Positions 33,225 to 40,930 of a DNA stretch of 64,000 nucleotides are shown in pieces. Position numbers and translations under genes: made by a program. The stretch's first letter is position 1, and every line of letters starts with the position of its first letter. The notes below the pieces were generated by a model, which saw only the letters and a list, made by a program, of their open reading frames with translations, made no database searches and was not told where the DNA came from. Location: contig NZ_JAUSVB010000004.1 of assembly GCF_030814415.1 (NCBI RefSeq), positions 1-64,000 on the forward strand. Reading direction: 5' to 3'. This DNA comes from Cellulomonas humilata. GTDB taxonomy: Bacteria; Actinomycetota; Actinomycetes; Actinomycetales; Cellulomonadaceae.

Positions 33225-33724
33225 GCGGCGCTGGAGCACCCACCCTGACCGTCGACGGCACCGGCCTGAAGGTCGTCGTCGTCGCGGCGAGCTGGCACAC
33301 CGTCGTCATGGACGGCCTGCTCGCCGGGGCGCTGCGCGCGCTGGCGGCGGCCCACGTCGACGACGTCACCGTCGTCCGCGTCCCCGGCACGTTCGAGCTG
33401 CCGGTCGCCGCCCAGGTCGCCGCCGAGAACGGTGCCGACGCGGTCGTCGCGCTCGGCGTCGTGATCCGCGGCGGCACCCCCCACTTCGACTTCGTGTGCC
33501 AGGGCGCGACCCTGGGGCTCACCGACGTGGGCGTCCGCACCGGTGTGCCCGTCGGGTTCGGCGTGCTCACCTGCGACAACGAGGAGCAGGCGCTCGACCG
33601 TGCCGGCCTCGAGGGGTCGCACGAGGACAAGGGGACCGAGGCGGCCGAGGCGGCGGTCGCGACCGTGGTCGCCCTGCGCGCGCTCCGTGGTACTCAGACG
33701 CGCCCTGCGCCCCTCTCCGTCTAG
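33221..33724 (+). CDS. ribH: 6,7-dimethyl-8-ribityllumazine synthase
   Basis: Condenses the two RibBA/RibD products into lumazine. The 167-residue protein has VVAASWHTV, the [11 protein letters not shown] block, and the active-site region [14 protein letters not shown] with the catalytic histidine, then [11 protein letters not shown]. The ATG overlaps the ribBA stop. The TAG stop at 33722-33724 doubles as the beginning of the hisE -10 element. It ends the riboflavin operon. Confidence 0.97.
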   Translation: MSGAGAPTLTVDGTGLKVVVVAASWHTVVMDGLLAGALRALAAAHVDDVTVVRVPGTFELPVAAQVAAENGADAVVALGVVIRGGTPHFDFVCQGATLGLTDVGVRTGVPVGFGVLTCDNEEQALDRAGLEGSHEDKGTEAAEAAVATVVALRALRGTQTRPAPLSV

Positions 33725-33727
33725 AGT
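33722..33727 (+). promoter_or_regulatory. -10 element for leaderless hisE, overlapping the ribH stop
   Basis: TAGAGT begins with the ribH stop codon and ends six bases before the hisE GTG. No ribosome-binding site is present. Confidence 0.55.
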
Positions 33728-33733
33728 CTCCGC

Positions 33734-33997
33734 GTGAAAACCTTCGACACCCTGTTCGCCGAGCTCTCGGAGAAGGCTGTGACCCGCCCGGCGGGATCCG
33801 GCACCGTCGCGGAGCTGGACACCGGCGTGCACGGGATCGGCAAGAAGGTCGTCGAGGAGGCTGCGGAGGTCTGGATGGCCGCCGAGCACGAGTCCGACGA
33901 GCGGACGGCCGAGGAGATCTCCCAGCTCCTGTACCACCTCCAGGTGTTGATGATCGCGCGCGGGCTCACCCTCGCCGACGTGTACACCCACCTCTGA
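33734..33997 (+). CDS. hisE: Phosphoribosyl-ATP pyrophosphatase
   Basis: Hydrolyses phosphoribosyl-ATP to phosphoribosyl-AMP, step two of histidine synthesis. The 87-residue all-helical protein carries the metal-binding acidic helices, seen as [18 protein letters not shown] and [13 protein letters not shown]. It is the stand-alone form, not fused to HisI. It is cotranscribed with hisG, 11 bases downstream, the usual actinobacterial pair. Confidence 0.95.
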   Translation: MKTFDTLFAELSEKAVTRPAGSGTVAELDTGVHGIGKKVVEEAAEVWMAAEHESDERTAEEISQLLYHLQVLMIARGLTLADVYTHL

Positions 33998-34008
33998 GAG
34001 GAACGACC

Positions 34009-34857
34009 GTGCTGAGGATCGCCGTCCCGAACAAGGGCTCCCTGTCGGAGCCCGCCGTCGAGATGCTCAAGGAGGCCGGGTACCGGCAGCGTCGCGACTC
34101 CCGTGAGCTCGTCCTGCCCGACCCGGACAACGACGTCGAGTTCTTCTTCCTGCGCCCCCGCGACATCGCGGTGTACGTCGGTGCAGGCACCGTCGACGTC
34201 GGCATCACCGGTCGCGACCTGATGCTCGACTCGGAGTCCGCCGCGGTCGAGCACCTGCCCCTGGGGTTCGCACGCTCCACCTTCCGGTTCGCCGGGACCG
34301 CGGGGGAGTGGACCGACGTCAAGCAGGTCGGTGACCGTCGCGTCGCCACGTCGTACCCCGTGCTCGTCCGGTCCTACCTGCGCTCGCTCGGCATCGAGCC
34401 GGCGGGTGTCGTGCGTCTGGACGGCGCCGTCGAGTCCGCCATCAAGCTCGGCGTCGCCGACGTGATCGCCGACGTCGTCGAGACCGGGACCACGCTGCGG
34501 GCAGCCGGGCTGGAGATCTTCGCCGAGCCGATCCTGCGCTCGGAGGCCGTGCTCGTGCGGCGTGCCGACGGTGACGAGCCGGCCGGCCTCGACGTGCTCA
34601 CGCGCCGGATCCAGGGCGTGCTGACCGCGCGCGAGTACGTGCTGATGGACTACGACGTGCCCCTCGGGCTGGTCGACGCGGCCGTCGCGATCACCCCCGG
34701 CCTGGAGTCGCCGACCGTCTCACCGCTGCACAACCGCGACTGGGCGGCCGTGCGCGCGATGGTCCGGCGCGACCAGACCAACCGGGTCATGGACTCCCTG
34801 TACGACATCGGTGCGCGCGCGATCCTCGTGACGTCGATCCACGCGTGCCGGCTCTGA
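34009..34857 (+). CDS. hisG: ATP phosphoribosyltransferase, long form
   Basis: First and feedback-controlled step of histidine synthesis. At 282 residues it is the hexameric long form with a C-terminal ACT-like histidine-binding domain, so no HisZ partner is required. Motifs include [24 protein letters not shown], and the PRPP loop around [18 protein letters not shown] at 34009 is preceded by GAGAGGAA. Confidence 0.96.
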   Translation: MLRIAVPNKGSLSEPAVEMLKEAGYRQRRDSRELVLPDPDNDVEFFFLRPRDIAVYVGAGTVDVGITGRDLMLDSESAAVEHLPLGFARSTFRFAGTAGEWTDVKQVGDRRVATSYPVLVRSYLRSLGIEPAGVVRLDGAVESAIKLGVADVIADVVETGTTLRAAGLEIFAEPILRSEAVLVRRADGDEPAGLDVLTRRIQGVLTAREYVLMDYDVPLGLVDAAVAITPGLESPTVSPLHNRDWAAVRAMVRRDQTNRVMDSLYDIGARAILVTSIHACRL

Positions 34858-34868
34858 GCGGTCCGCCC

Positions 34869-35303
34869 GTGGACGAGCTCACGGCTCCGTTCCGGCCGCG
34901 GTTCGCGCGGGTGGTCACCATCGCCCTCGCGGTCCTCGTCCTGGTGTCGACCGCGGCGATCATGCTGGCCATGACCGTGCTCTCCACCGGGGACCGCATC
35001 GGCTTCGCGCTCGTCGGCGGGCTCATCGTCTGGTTCCTCTGGCGACAGGCGTCCGTCACGGCGAGGGTCGACGACGACGGGCTCACCGTCCGGAACCTCG
35101 TGTTCACGCGACGCCTCGAGTGGGCCGAGGTCGTGTCGGTGCGGTTCGGCTCCGGTCGGCCGTGGGTCCAGCTCGACCTGTCCGACGGCGACACGCTCGC
35201 CGTGATGGGGATCCAGCGGGCCGACGGTGCGTTCGCCGACGCCGAGGCCCGCCGGCTCGCGACGCTGGTCGCGATGCACACGGCCACCCCGCGGGACGAC
35301 TGA
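34869..35303 (+). CDS. Small membrane PH-domain protein
   Basis: A 144-residue protein with two hydrophobic helices (about residues 15-35 and 45-62) followed by a short PH-like beta domain that contains VRNLVFTRRLEW. Such proteins are common in actinobacteria next to hisEG, and their function is unknown. The start is not certain: GTG at 34869 begins just after hisG, while GTG at 34845 would overlap hisG by 13 bases and add eight residues. Neither has a good ribosome-binding site. It converges on the DUF3866 gene with three bases between stops. Confidence 0.75.
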   Translation: MDELTAPFRPRFARVVTIALAVLVLVSTAAIMLAMTVLSTGDRIGFALVGGLIVWFLWRQASVTARVDDDGLTVRNLVFTRRLEWAEVVSVRFGSGRPWVQLDLSDGDTLAVMGIQRADGAFADAEARRLATLVAMHTATPRDD

Positions 35304-35306
35304 GCC

Positions 35307-36413
35307 CTACAGCTCGACCGCGTGCACCCCGGCCGCGGCGGCGGCGAGGAACGCCTCCGGGTCCTGGTCGAGACCGCGGCCCATGGTGGACAGCCGGACG
35401 GGCGAACCGGTGAGCGCGCTGCGGAGGTCCGGTCCTGCCGGGACCTCGACGAGCCGGTGTCGTTCGCCGAGCGCGGCGGCCTGCTCGCGGACGCGCGCCC
35501 CGAGCTCTCCCTCGAGCAGCGGGACGACGACGTCGGCGGGTGCCAGCGCGACCCGGCCGTAGGCCGTCAGCGAGTGGTGCGACACCCCGAGATGACGTTC
35601 GCGCTGGTCCGCACCCGAGACCCGCAGCGAGGCGACGGGTCGACCGCCGAGCGTGCCGACGGCGTTCACCGCCTCGCCGGCCGCGACACCGGAGAAGCCC
35701 CACCGGGTCCCCGTGCCGAGATTGCCCGGCCCCTGCGCGACGACGACCAGGTCGGCGCCGACGACGTACCGCGCCGCGAGGAGGCCCGTGTGCACCGTGA
35801 CCGCCTCCAGGTCACCGCCGAACGACTGCCCGGTGGTGACGCACGCCTCGATCCACCCGGCGGACCGCAGCCCGGCGACCGTGCGCGAGAACCACGCGGG
35901 AAGGGCGCCGCCGTCGGTCATCACGTACGCGACGCGCGGCATCGGCCGCCCCGCACGGTCGGCCGCGAACCGAGCACCCGCGACGATCGCGGGCAGCGCG
36001 GAGTGCAGGTCGGCGACGACGACCGGCAGACCGTCGAGGTCATCGGCGTCGCGCAGGAGCTCGTGGTGCGGCGACTCCTGGTCGTCGACCCCGAGCACCA
36101 TGGCCTGCAGGGGTGTGTAGCGCGCCTTGACCAGGTGTCCGGGACCCGCCGGCGGGTCCGGGGGAGTGCGGTCGGGCAGCGCGATCACGAGCGCGTAGCC
36201 TCCGGTCCCCAGCCCACGGGCCAGCGCCGAGACGTTGAGCAGCACCCGGTCACCGATCTCCGGGCTCCCGACGAGGGAGGGGAACGCCAGCGCGCGGACC
36301 GTGTCACCTGCCGTCGCGGTGCCGACGGGAGCCTCCAGCTCGACCGTCACCTCGGCGGCCCCGGGCCACGTGGCCCCGAGCGACACCACGACACCCGCAC
36401 GCCACGTGATCAC
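35307..36413 (-). CDS. DUF3866-family protein
   Basis: A 368-residue actinobacterial protein of unknown function, recognised by its GHLVKARYTPLQAMVLG segment and its usual place next to pafBC. The N-terminal 80 residues form a beta-rich barrel-like domain; the remainder looks like an alpha/beta fold with glycine-rich turns. No catalytic motif can be named. GTG at 36413 is set by a -10 element six bases upstream on the minus strand, divergent from pafB. Confidence 0.85.
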   Translation of the reverse strand: MITWRAGVVVSLGATWPGAAEVTVELEAPVGTATAGDTVRALAFPSLVGSPEIGDRVLLNVSALARGLGTGGYALVIALPDRTPPDPPAGPGHLVKARYTPLQAMVLGVDDQESPHHELLRDADDLDGLPVVVADLHSALPAIVAGARFAADRAGRPMPRVAYVMTDGGALPAWFSRTVAGLRSAGWIEACVTTGQSFGGDLEAVTVHTGLLAARYVVGADLVVVAQGPGNLGTGTRWGFSGVAAGEAVNAVGTLGGRPVASLRVSGADQRERHLGVSHHSLTAYGRVALAPADVVVPLLEGELGARVREQAAALGERHRLVEVPAGPDLRSALTGSPVRLSTMGRGLDQDPEAFLAAAAAGVHAVEL

Positions 36414-36419
36414 GCGCCC

Positions 36420-36425
36420 ACGCTA
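36420..36425 (-). promoter_or_regulatory. -10 element for the leaderless DUF3866 gene
   Basis: On the minus strand TAGCGT ends six bases before the GTG at 36413. The opposite-strand -10 of pafB begins only eight bases further on. Confidence 0.5.
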
Positions 36426-36433
36426 CCGGCCAC

Positions 36434-36439
36434 TACGGT
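36434..36439 (+). promoter_or_regulatory. -10 element for leaderless pafB
   Basis: TACGGT ends eight bases before the pafB ATG at 36448, with no ribosome-binding site. It is back-to-back with the DUF3866 promoter. Confidence 0.5.
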
Positions 36440-36447
36440 GGTGCTCG

Positions 36448-37461
36448 ATGGCCGCTCAGATCGCCCCCGCAGAGCGCCTGCTCAACCTCGTCATCGCCCT
36501 GGTCAACACGGCCGGGCGCATGACGAAGGAGCAGGTGCGCACCAGCGTCGCCGGGTACCAGGAAGCGCCGTCGGACGACGCCTTCGAGCGGATGTTCGAG
36601 CGGGACAAGGACACCCTGCGCGACCTCGGCATCCCGATCCTCACGGTGACGGACGCCGGGCACGGTGACGACATCGGCTACCGGGTGGACCTGGACGCGT
36701 ACGCGCTCCCGCCGCTCGACCTGACCGCCGGTGAGCTCGGTGTGCTCGCGATGGCCGCCCAGGTGTGGCAGGACCAGGCGGTCCTCGCCGACACCAGCCG
36801 GGCGCTCACCAAGCTCCGAGCCGTCGGCGACGCCCCCGAGTCGACCGACCTGGTGGCCGGGCTCGCGCCTCGCGTGCGGGCCGGCGGTGGCGCGTTCGGG
36901 CCGCTGGTCGACGCGGTGCAGGCGCGGCAGGCCGTCCGGTTCACGTACCGCGCGGCCACCACGGGGGAGGTCCGCGAGCGCACGGTCGAGCCGTGGAAGC
37001 TGCTCGCCCGCCGCGGCGGCTGGGTGCTGGTGGGCCGCGACCGGGACCGTGGTGCCAGCCGGTCGTTCCGCCTGAGCCGGATGGAGGGCTCGGTCCGGAC
37101 GGTCGGCGAGCCGGGCTCGTTCACGGCCCCGTCCGCGGACGAGCTGGCGGACGCGCTGCAGACCTGGGCGAGCGGACCCGAGCGCGTCGCGACCCTCGCG
37201 ATCCTGCCGGAGCGGGCGAGCGCACCCCGCGCCCGCGCGGTCCCGGCTCCTCCGGACGAGCCGGACTGGTCCGACGACCCCCTCCTGGCCCACCGCGACC
37301 TGGTGCACGTGCCGTTCCGCGCCGAGTGGGAGCTCGCGGAGGAGCTGGTGGGGTACGGCGACGCGGTCGTGGTGCTCGCCCCGGCGGGCCTGCGACAGTC
37401 GGTCCTGCACCTGCTGCGCACCGCCGCGACCCTCGACCGGGAGGTGGGTACCGATGGCTGA
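36448..37461 (+). CDS. pafB: WYL-domain transcriptional activator PafB
   Basis: With PafC it forms the heterodimeric, RecA-independent DNA-damage activator known from mycobacteria. The 337-residue protein has an N-terminal winged helix (APAERLLNLVIALVNT to about residue 75), a WYL domain with VRFTYRAA and WVLVGRD, and a C-terminal WCX-type extension. The ATG is fixed by the leaderless -10. It overlaps pafC by eight bases. No Pup or proteasome gene occurs in the window. Confidence 0.93.
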   Translation: MAAQIAPAERLLNLVIALVNTAGRMTKEQVRTSVAGYQEAPSDDAFERMFERDKDTLRDLGIPILTVTDAGHGDDIGYRVDLDAYALPPLDLTAGELGVLAMAAQVWQDQAVLADTSRALTKLRAVGDAPESTDLVAGLAPRVRAGGGAFGPLVDAVQARQAVRFTYRAATTGEVRERTVEPWKLLARRGGWVLVGRDRDRGASRSFRLSRMEGSVRTVGEPGSFTAPSADELADALQTWASGPERVATLAILPERASAPRARAVPAPPDEPDWSDDPLLAHRDLVHVPFRAEWELAEELVGYGDAVVVLAPAGLRQSVLHLLRTAATLDREVGTDG

Positions 37462-38416
37462 GCGGGCGAGCGACCGGCTCCTGCGGATGCTCGGGATGAT
37501 CACCTACCTGGACCGCCACGAGGGCGTGCCCGTGGAGGCGATCGCCGAGCAGTTCGGCGTGAGCACCCGCCAGGTCATGGACGACATCGACACGCTCTGG
37601 GTCACCGGCACCCCGGGCTACTACCCGCACGACCTCATCGACTTCGACGCGGCGTCCTACGAGCAGGGCGTCGTCCGGCTCACGGAGTCGCGCGGCATGA
37701 CCCGGCCGCTGCGCCTGGGTGCCCGGGAGGCGGTCGCCCTCGTGGCCGCCCTGCGTGCCGTCGAGGCGGCACTCGGCGACGCCATGGACCCCGAGCGGGC
37801 CGCGGTGCTGCGTTCCGCGCTGGCCAAGCTGACGGTCGCCACCGGTGACGCCGCTGCGGCGGTGGACGTGCAGCTCTCGATCGACGCCGCGCCGGACGTC
37901 GCGGCGGCGGTCGCGACGGCGCTGCGGCACGGTCGCCGGTTGCACCTGCGGTACGTCAACGCCTCCGACGTGACCACGGAACGGGACGTCGACCCGGTCC
38001 GCCTCGTCACCGACGACGAGCGCTCCTACCTGCTCGCGTGGTGCCTGCTGGTGGACGGGGAGCGCCTCTTCCGGGTGGACCGCGTGCTGTCCGCCGAGGT
38101 GCTCGACGCCGACGCCGAGGACCACGAGGTCCGGGCGGGCGCCGAGGTGTTCTCGCCGGGCGCCGAGGGCGAGCTGGTGACGCTGCACCTGTCGAGCCGC
38201 GCGCGGTGGGTCGCGGAGACCACCCCGGTGGATGCCGTACGCAACCTCGACGACGGCTCGTTCGAGGTCGACGTCCGCGTGGTCCAGCACGCCTGGCTGC
38301 GCCACCTGGTGCTGCAGGTGGCCGACGACGTGCTCGAGATCAGACCTGCGCGCATCGCGCAGGAGGTGGCCGCGGCCGCACGAGCTGCGCTGCGTGCGTA
38401 CGGGGAGATGATCTGA
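37454..38416 (+). CDS. pafC: WYL-domain transcriptional activator PafC
   Basis: Partner of PafB. The 320-residue protein starts with a winged helix (RLLRMLGMITYLDRHEG), followed by a WYL domain that includes LHLRYVNA and YLLAWC, and the C-terminal WCX region. It is translated from an ATG inside the end of pafB. In mycobacteria the WYL domain is thought to respond to single-stranded DNA; that has not been shown here. Confidence 0.93.
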   Translation: MAERASDRLLRMLGMITYLDRHEGVPVEAIAEQFGVSTRQVMDDIDTLWVTGTPGYYPHDLIDFDAASYEQGVVRLTESRGMTRPLRLGAREAVALVAALRAVEAALGDAMDPERAAVLRSALAKLTVATGDAAAAVDVQLSIDAAPDVAAAVATALRHGRRLHLRYVNASDVTTERDVDPVRLVTDDERSYLLAWCLLVDGERLFRVDRVLSAEVLDADAEDHEVRAGAEVFSPGAEGELVTLHLSSRARWVAETTPVDAVRNLDDGSFEVDVRVVQHAWLRHLVLQVADDVLEIRPARIAQEVAAAARAALRAYGEMI

Positions 38417-38418
38417 CG

Positions 38419-38742
38419 GTGCTCTGGTTCTCGGTGTGGACCGTCCTCGTCCTCGCGACGCTCGGTGGGGCGTTCCTGCTCGGTCGCAGCCTGTGGCGCT
38501 CCTCCGTCGCGCTCCTGCACGAGCTCTCGCGCGCGGCGGACGTCACGGCGCAGCTGGCCGAGCGCATCGACGAGCTCCAGGAGGCCGCGGGGACGCGGGA
38601 CACCGGTCCGACGCTGTTCGCCGATCGTGCCGTGCTGCAGGCCCGGCTCGACGCGCTGCGTGAGGCGGCGGCCGGGCGCCGGGCGGAGCGCGAGCAGCGG
38701 CACGTGGCTACGCGGTTGCGGTGGCAGGCGTACTGGCGGTAG
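38419..38742 (+). CDS. Small membrane-anchored coiled-coil protein
   Basis: A 107-residue protein not recognised as any named family. One N-terminal membrane helix (about residues 3-22) is followed by a continuous charged helix with heptad-like spacing (LLHELSRAADVTAQLAERI) and a basic C-terminus. GTG at 38419 begins two bases after the pafC stop, so it probably belongs to the pafBC transcript. It precedes tatA, which has its own promoter. Codon use resembles its neighbours. Confidence 0.7.
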   Translation: MLWFSVWTVLVLATLGGAFLLGRSLWRSSVALLHELSRAADVTAQLAERIDELQEAAGTRDTGPTLFADRAVLQARLDALREAAAGRRAEREQRHVATRLRWQAYWR

Positions 38743-38773
38743 CCGTCTGCACTCCATCCCCAGGTGACGCGGG

Positions 38774-38779
38774 TACTAT
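38774..38779 (+). promoter_or_regulatory. -10 element of tatA
   Basis: TACTAT is a good -10 hexamer 36 bases before the tatA start, leaving a leader that contains GGAGG (38803-38807). No clear -35 is present. Confidence 0.5.
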
Positions 38780-38814
38780 CACCCGGTCATCGAGATTCCG
38801 ACGGAGGACCTGAC

Positions 38815-39135
38815 GTGTTGCGAAACATCAGCGCCTGGCACGTGATCATCGTGGTGCTCGTGGTCGTCCTGCTGTTCGGCGCCAAGCGCCTGCCCGACCT
38901 GGCCAAGAGCGTGGGCCAGTCGATGAAGATCTTCAAGCACGAGGTCAAGGACCTGCGGGACGACGACGCCCCCACGGCGACGACGACGACCACCTACCCC
39001 CCGGTGGTGGCTCCTTCCGACGTGACTCCCGTCAGCGCACCGCCGGCCGTCCCTCCTGTGGTCGAGCCCCAGTACGTGACCCCGGTCCGGCCCGTCACGG
39101 AGCCGTCCGAGGGCAACGCCCCGCCGAAGGCCTGA
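38815..39135 (+). CDS. tatA: Twin-arginine translocase subunit TatA
   Basis: Forms the channel component of the Tat export system. The 106-residue protein has a short N-terminal membrane helix ending in LLFGAKRLPDLAKSVG, the FG-hinge and amphipathic helix typical of TatA, and a proline/threonine-rich tail from residue 50. GTG at 38815 has GGAGG seven bases upstream. tatC follows within seven bases; no tatB is present, so TatB is elsewhere or replaced. Confidence 0.94.
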   Translation: MLRNISAWHVIIVVLVVVLLFGAKRLPDLAKSVGQSMKIFKHEVKDLRDDDAPTATTTTTYPPVVAPSDVTPVSAPPAVPPVVEPQYVTPVRPVTEPSEGNAPPKA

Positions 39136-39142
39136 CCCGCAC

Positions 39143-39973
39143 GTGAACGCTCGCCGCGGGGATGAACCCGGCGGCCGGATGCCGCTGCGCGCCCATCTGG
39201 TCGAGCTCCGCCGACGTGTCTTCCTCGCCGCGATCGGTGTCGTCGTCGGTGCCGTCATCGGCTGGTTCCTCTACGACCCCGTGTTCACAGCGCTCCAGCG
39301 GCCGATCGAGCTCGTCGCCGCGGAGCGCGACGACCTCATCACACTGAACTTCGCGGGCATCGCCACGTCGTTCGACATGCAGGTCAAGGTGTCGTTCTTC
39401 CTCGGCATCATTCTGTCGAGCCCCTGGTGGCTGTACCAGTTCTGGGCGTTCGTGACGCCCGGTCTGACGAGACGGGAGCGGGGGTACGCCATCGGCTTCG
39501 TGGCTGTCGCCGTGCCCCTCTTCCTCGCAGGCGCGTTCATGGCGTGGTGGGTGCTGCCCAACGCCGTGCGGCTCCTCACCGAGTTCACGCCAACGGGCGC
39601 GACCAACATCATCGACGCCCAGACGTACCTCGGCTTCGTCATGCGCATCATGCTCGCGTTCGGGATCGCCTTCCTGCTGCCGATCATCATGGTCGCGCTC
39701 AACTTCGCCGGGATCGGCACCGCCGCCACGTGGCGTAAGGGCTGGCGCTGGGCGGTGCTGCTGTCGTTCGTGTTCGCTGCGATCGTGACCCCGACGCCGG
39801 ACGCGATCACGATGCTCGCGGTCGCCATCCCGATGAGCGCGCTGTACTTCCTGGCGCTCGGCGTCTGCGTCCTGCACGACCGCCGGGTCGACCGCCGGCG
39901 GGTGGCCGCGGGCCTGCCGCGGCTGGACGGCACGATGGCCGACGAGCCCGACGCCGCGGCCGGCCCCGCGTGA
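39143..39973 (+). CDS. tatC: Twin-arginine translocase subunit TatC
   Basis: Receptor for twin-arginine signal peptides. The 276-residue protein has six membrane helices and the conserved N-terminal [13 protein letters not shown], the SSPWWLYQFWAFVTPGL loop, and FGIAFLLP in helix four. The GTG start lies in a short gap after tatA; the stop overlaps the next gene by GTGA. Confidence 0.96.
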   Translation: MNARRGDEPGGRMPLRAHLVELRRRVFLAAIGVVVGAVIGWFLYDPVFTALQRPIELVAAERDDLITLNFAGIATSFDMQVKVSFFLGIILSSPWWLYQFWAFVTPGLTRRERGYAIGFVAVAVPLFLAGAFMAWWVLPNAVRLLTEFTPTGATNIIDAQTYLGFVMRIMLAFGIAFLLPIIMVALNFAGIGTAATWRKGWRWAVLLSFVFAAIVTPTPDAITMLAVAIPMSALYFLALGVCVLHDRRVDRRRVAAGLPRLDGTMADEPDAAAGPA

Positions 39974-40884
39974 TCCACCTCGGCCTCGTCATCAATCCCA
40001 CCGCGGGCAAGGGTCGCGGCACGCAGGCCGGTCGCCGGGTGCACGAGCTCCTGCGCTCGCGCGGCCACAAGGTGGAGGACCTCTCGGCGGCCACGCTCGC
40101 GCAGGCGACCGACCGGGCGCGCGCCGCGGCGGTCCAGGGGCTCGACGCGCTGGTCGTGGTCGGCGGCGACGGGATGGTGCACCTCGGCGTCAACGTCGTC
40201 GCGGGCACCGGCCTGCCGCTCGGCATCGTCGCCGCGGGGACGGGCAACGACATCGCCCGCACGCTCGGTCTCCCGCGCGGCGACACCGAGGCGTCCGTCG
40301 CGGCGGTCGAGCACGGCCTGCTGGACGGACCGCGTCGCGTGGACGCCGTCCGCGTCGGTTCACCGGTGCACGCGGCGCACGAGTGGTACCTCGGGGTGCT
40401 GTCCTGCGGCTTCGACGCCGCGATCAACGCGCGCGCGAACGAGATGACGTGGCCCAAGGGGTCCGCCCGCTACGTGCGGGCGCTGGCGGCCGAGCTCGGC
40501 CGGTTCCGGCCCTACGGCTACCGCGTCACCCTCGACGACTCGGTGTGGGAGTCCGCCGGCACGCTCGTCGCGGTCGCCAACGTCCCGTGGATCGGCGGCG
40601 GTCTGAAGATCGCGCCCGACGCGGTCATCGACGACGGGCTGCTCGACGTCGTCGTCGCCGGTCCGTTCACCAAGCCGGGGGTCGTGAAGATCTTCCCGGG
40701 CATCTACCAGGGCAAGCACGTCGGCCACCCCTCGGTCGACGTGCTCCGCAGCCGGTCCGTGCTCATCGAGCCGCTCACCGACCTCGGACCCGTCCCGCCG
40801 GTCGCGTTCGCGGACGGTGAGCGCGTCGGCCCGCTGCCCCTACGCGTCACCGTCGACCCCGGCGCGCTGTCCGTCCTCTGCTGA
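39970..40884 (+). CDS. Diacylglycerol kinase family lipid kinase
   Basis: Predicted to phosphorylate diacylglycerol or a related lipid. The 304-residue protein has the DAGK catalytic fold with the N-terminal VINPTAGKGRG, the GGDGMVHLGVN nucleotide motif, and AAGTGNDIART, followed by the beta-sandwich domain. It resembles DgkB and YegS. It overlaps tatC by four bases, so it is in the tatAC operon, a common actinobacterial order. The exact lipid substrate is uncertain. Confidence 0.9.
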   Translation: MIHLGLVINPTAGKGRGTQAGRRVHELLRSRGHKVEDLSAATLAQATDRARAAAVQGLDALVVVGGDGMVHLGVNVVAGTGLPLGIVAAGTGNDIARTLGLPRGDTEASVAAVEHGLLDGPRRVDAVRVGSPVHAAHEWYLGVLSCGFDAAINARANEMTWPKGSARYVRALAAELGRFRPYGYRVTLDDSVWESAGTLVAVANVPWIGGGLKIAPDAVIDDGLLDVVVAGPFTKPGVVKIFPGIYQGKHVGHPSVDVLRSRSVLIEPLTDLGPVPPVAFADGERVGPLPLRVTVDPGALSVLC

Positions 40885-40918
40885 GCGCGCCGCGTGATGC
40901 GGGCCGGGGCGGTGTGCC

Positions 40919-40924
40919 TAGGGT
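40919..40924 (+). promoter_or_regulatory. -10 element for leaderless helY
   Basis: TAGGGT ends six bases before GTG at 40931; another in-frame GTG immediately follows the hexamer at 40925. No ribosome-binding site is seen. Confidence 0.5.
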
Positions 40925-40930
40925 GTGCAG

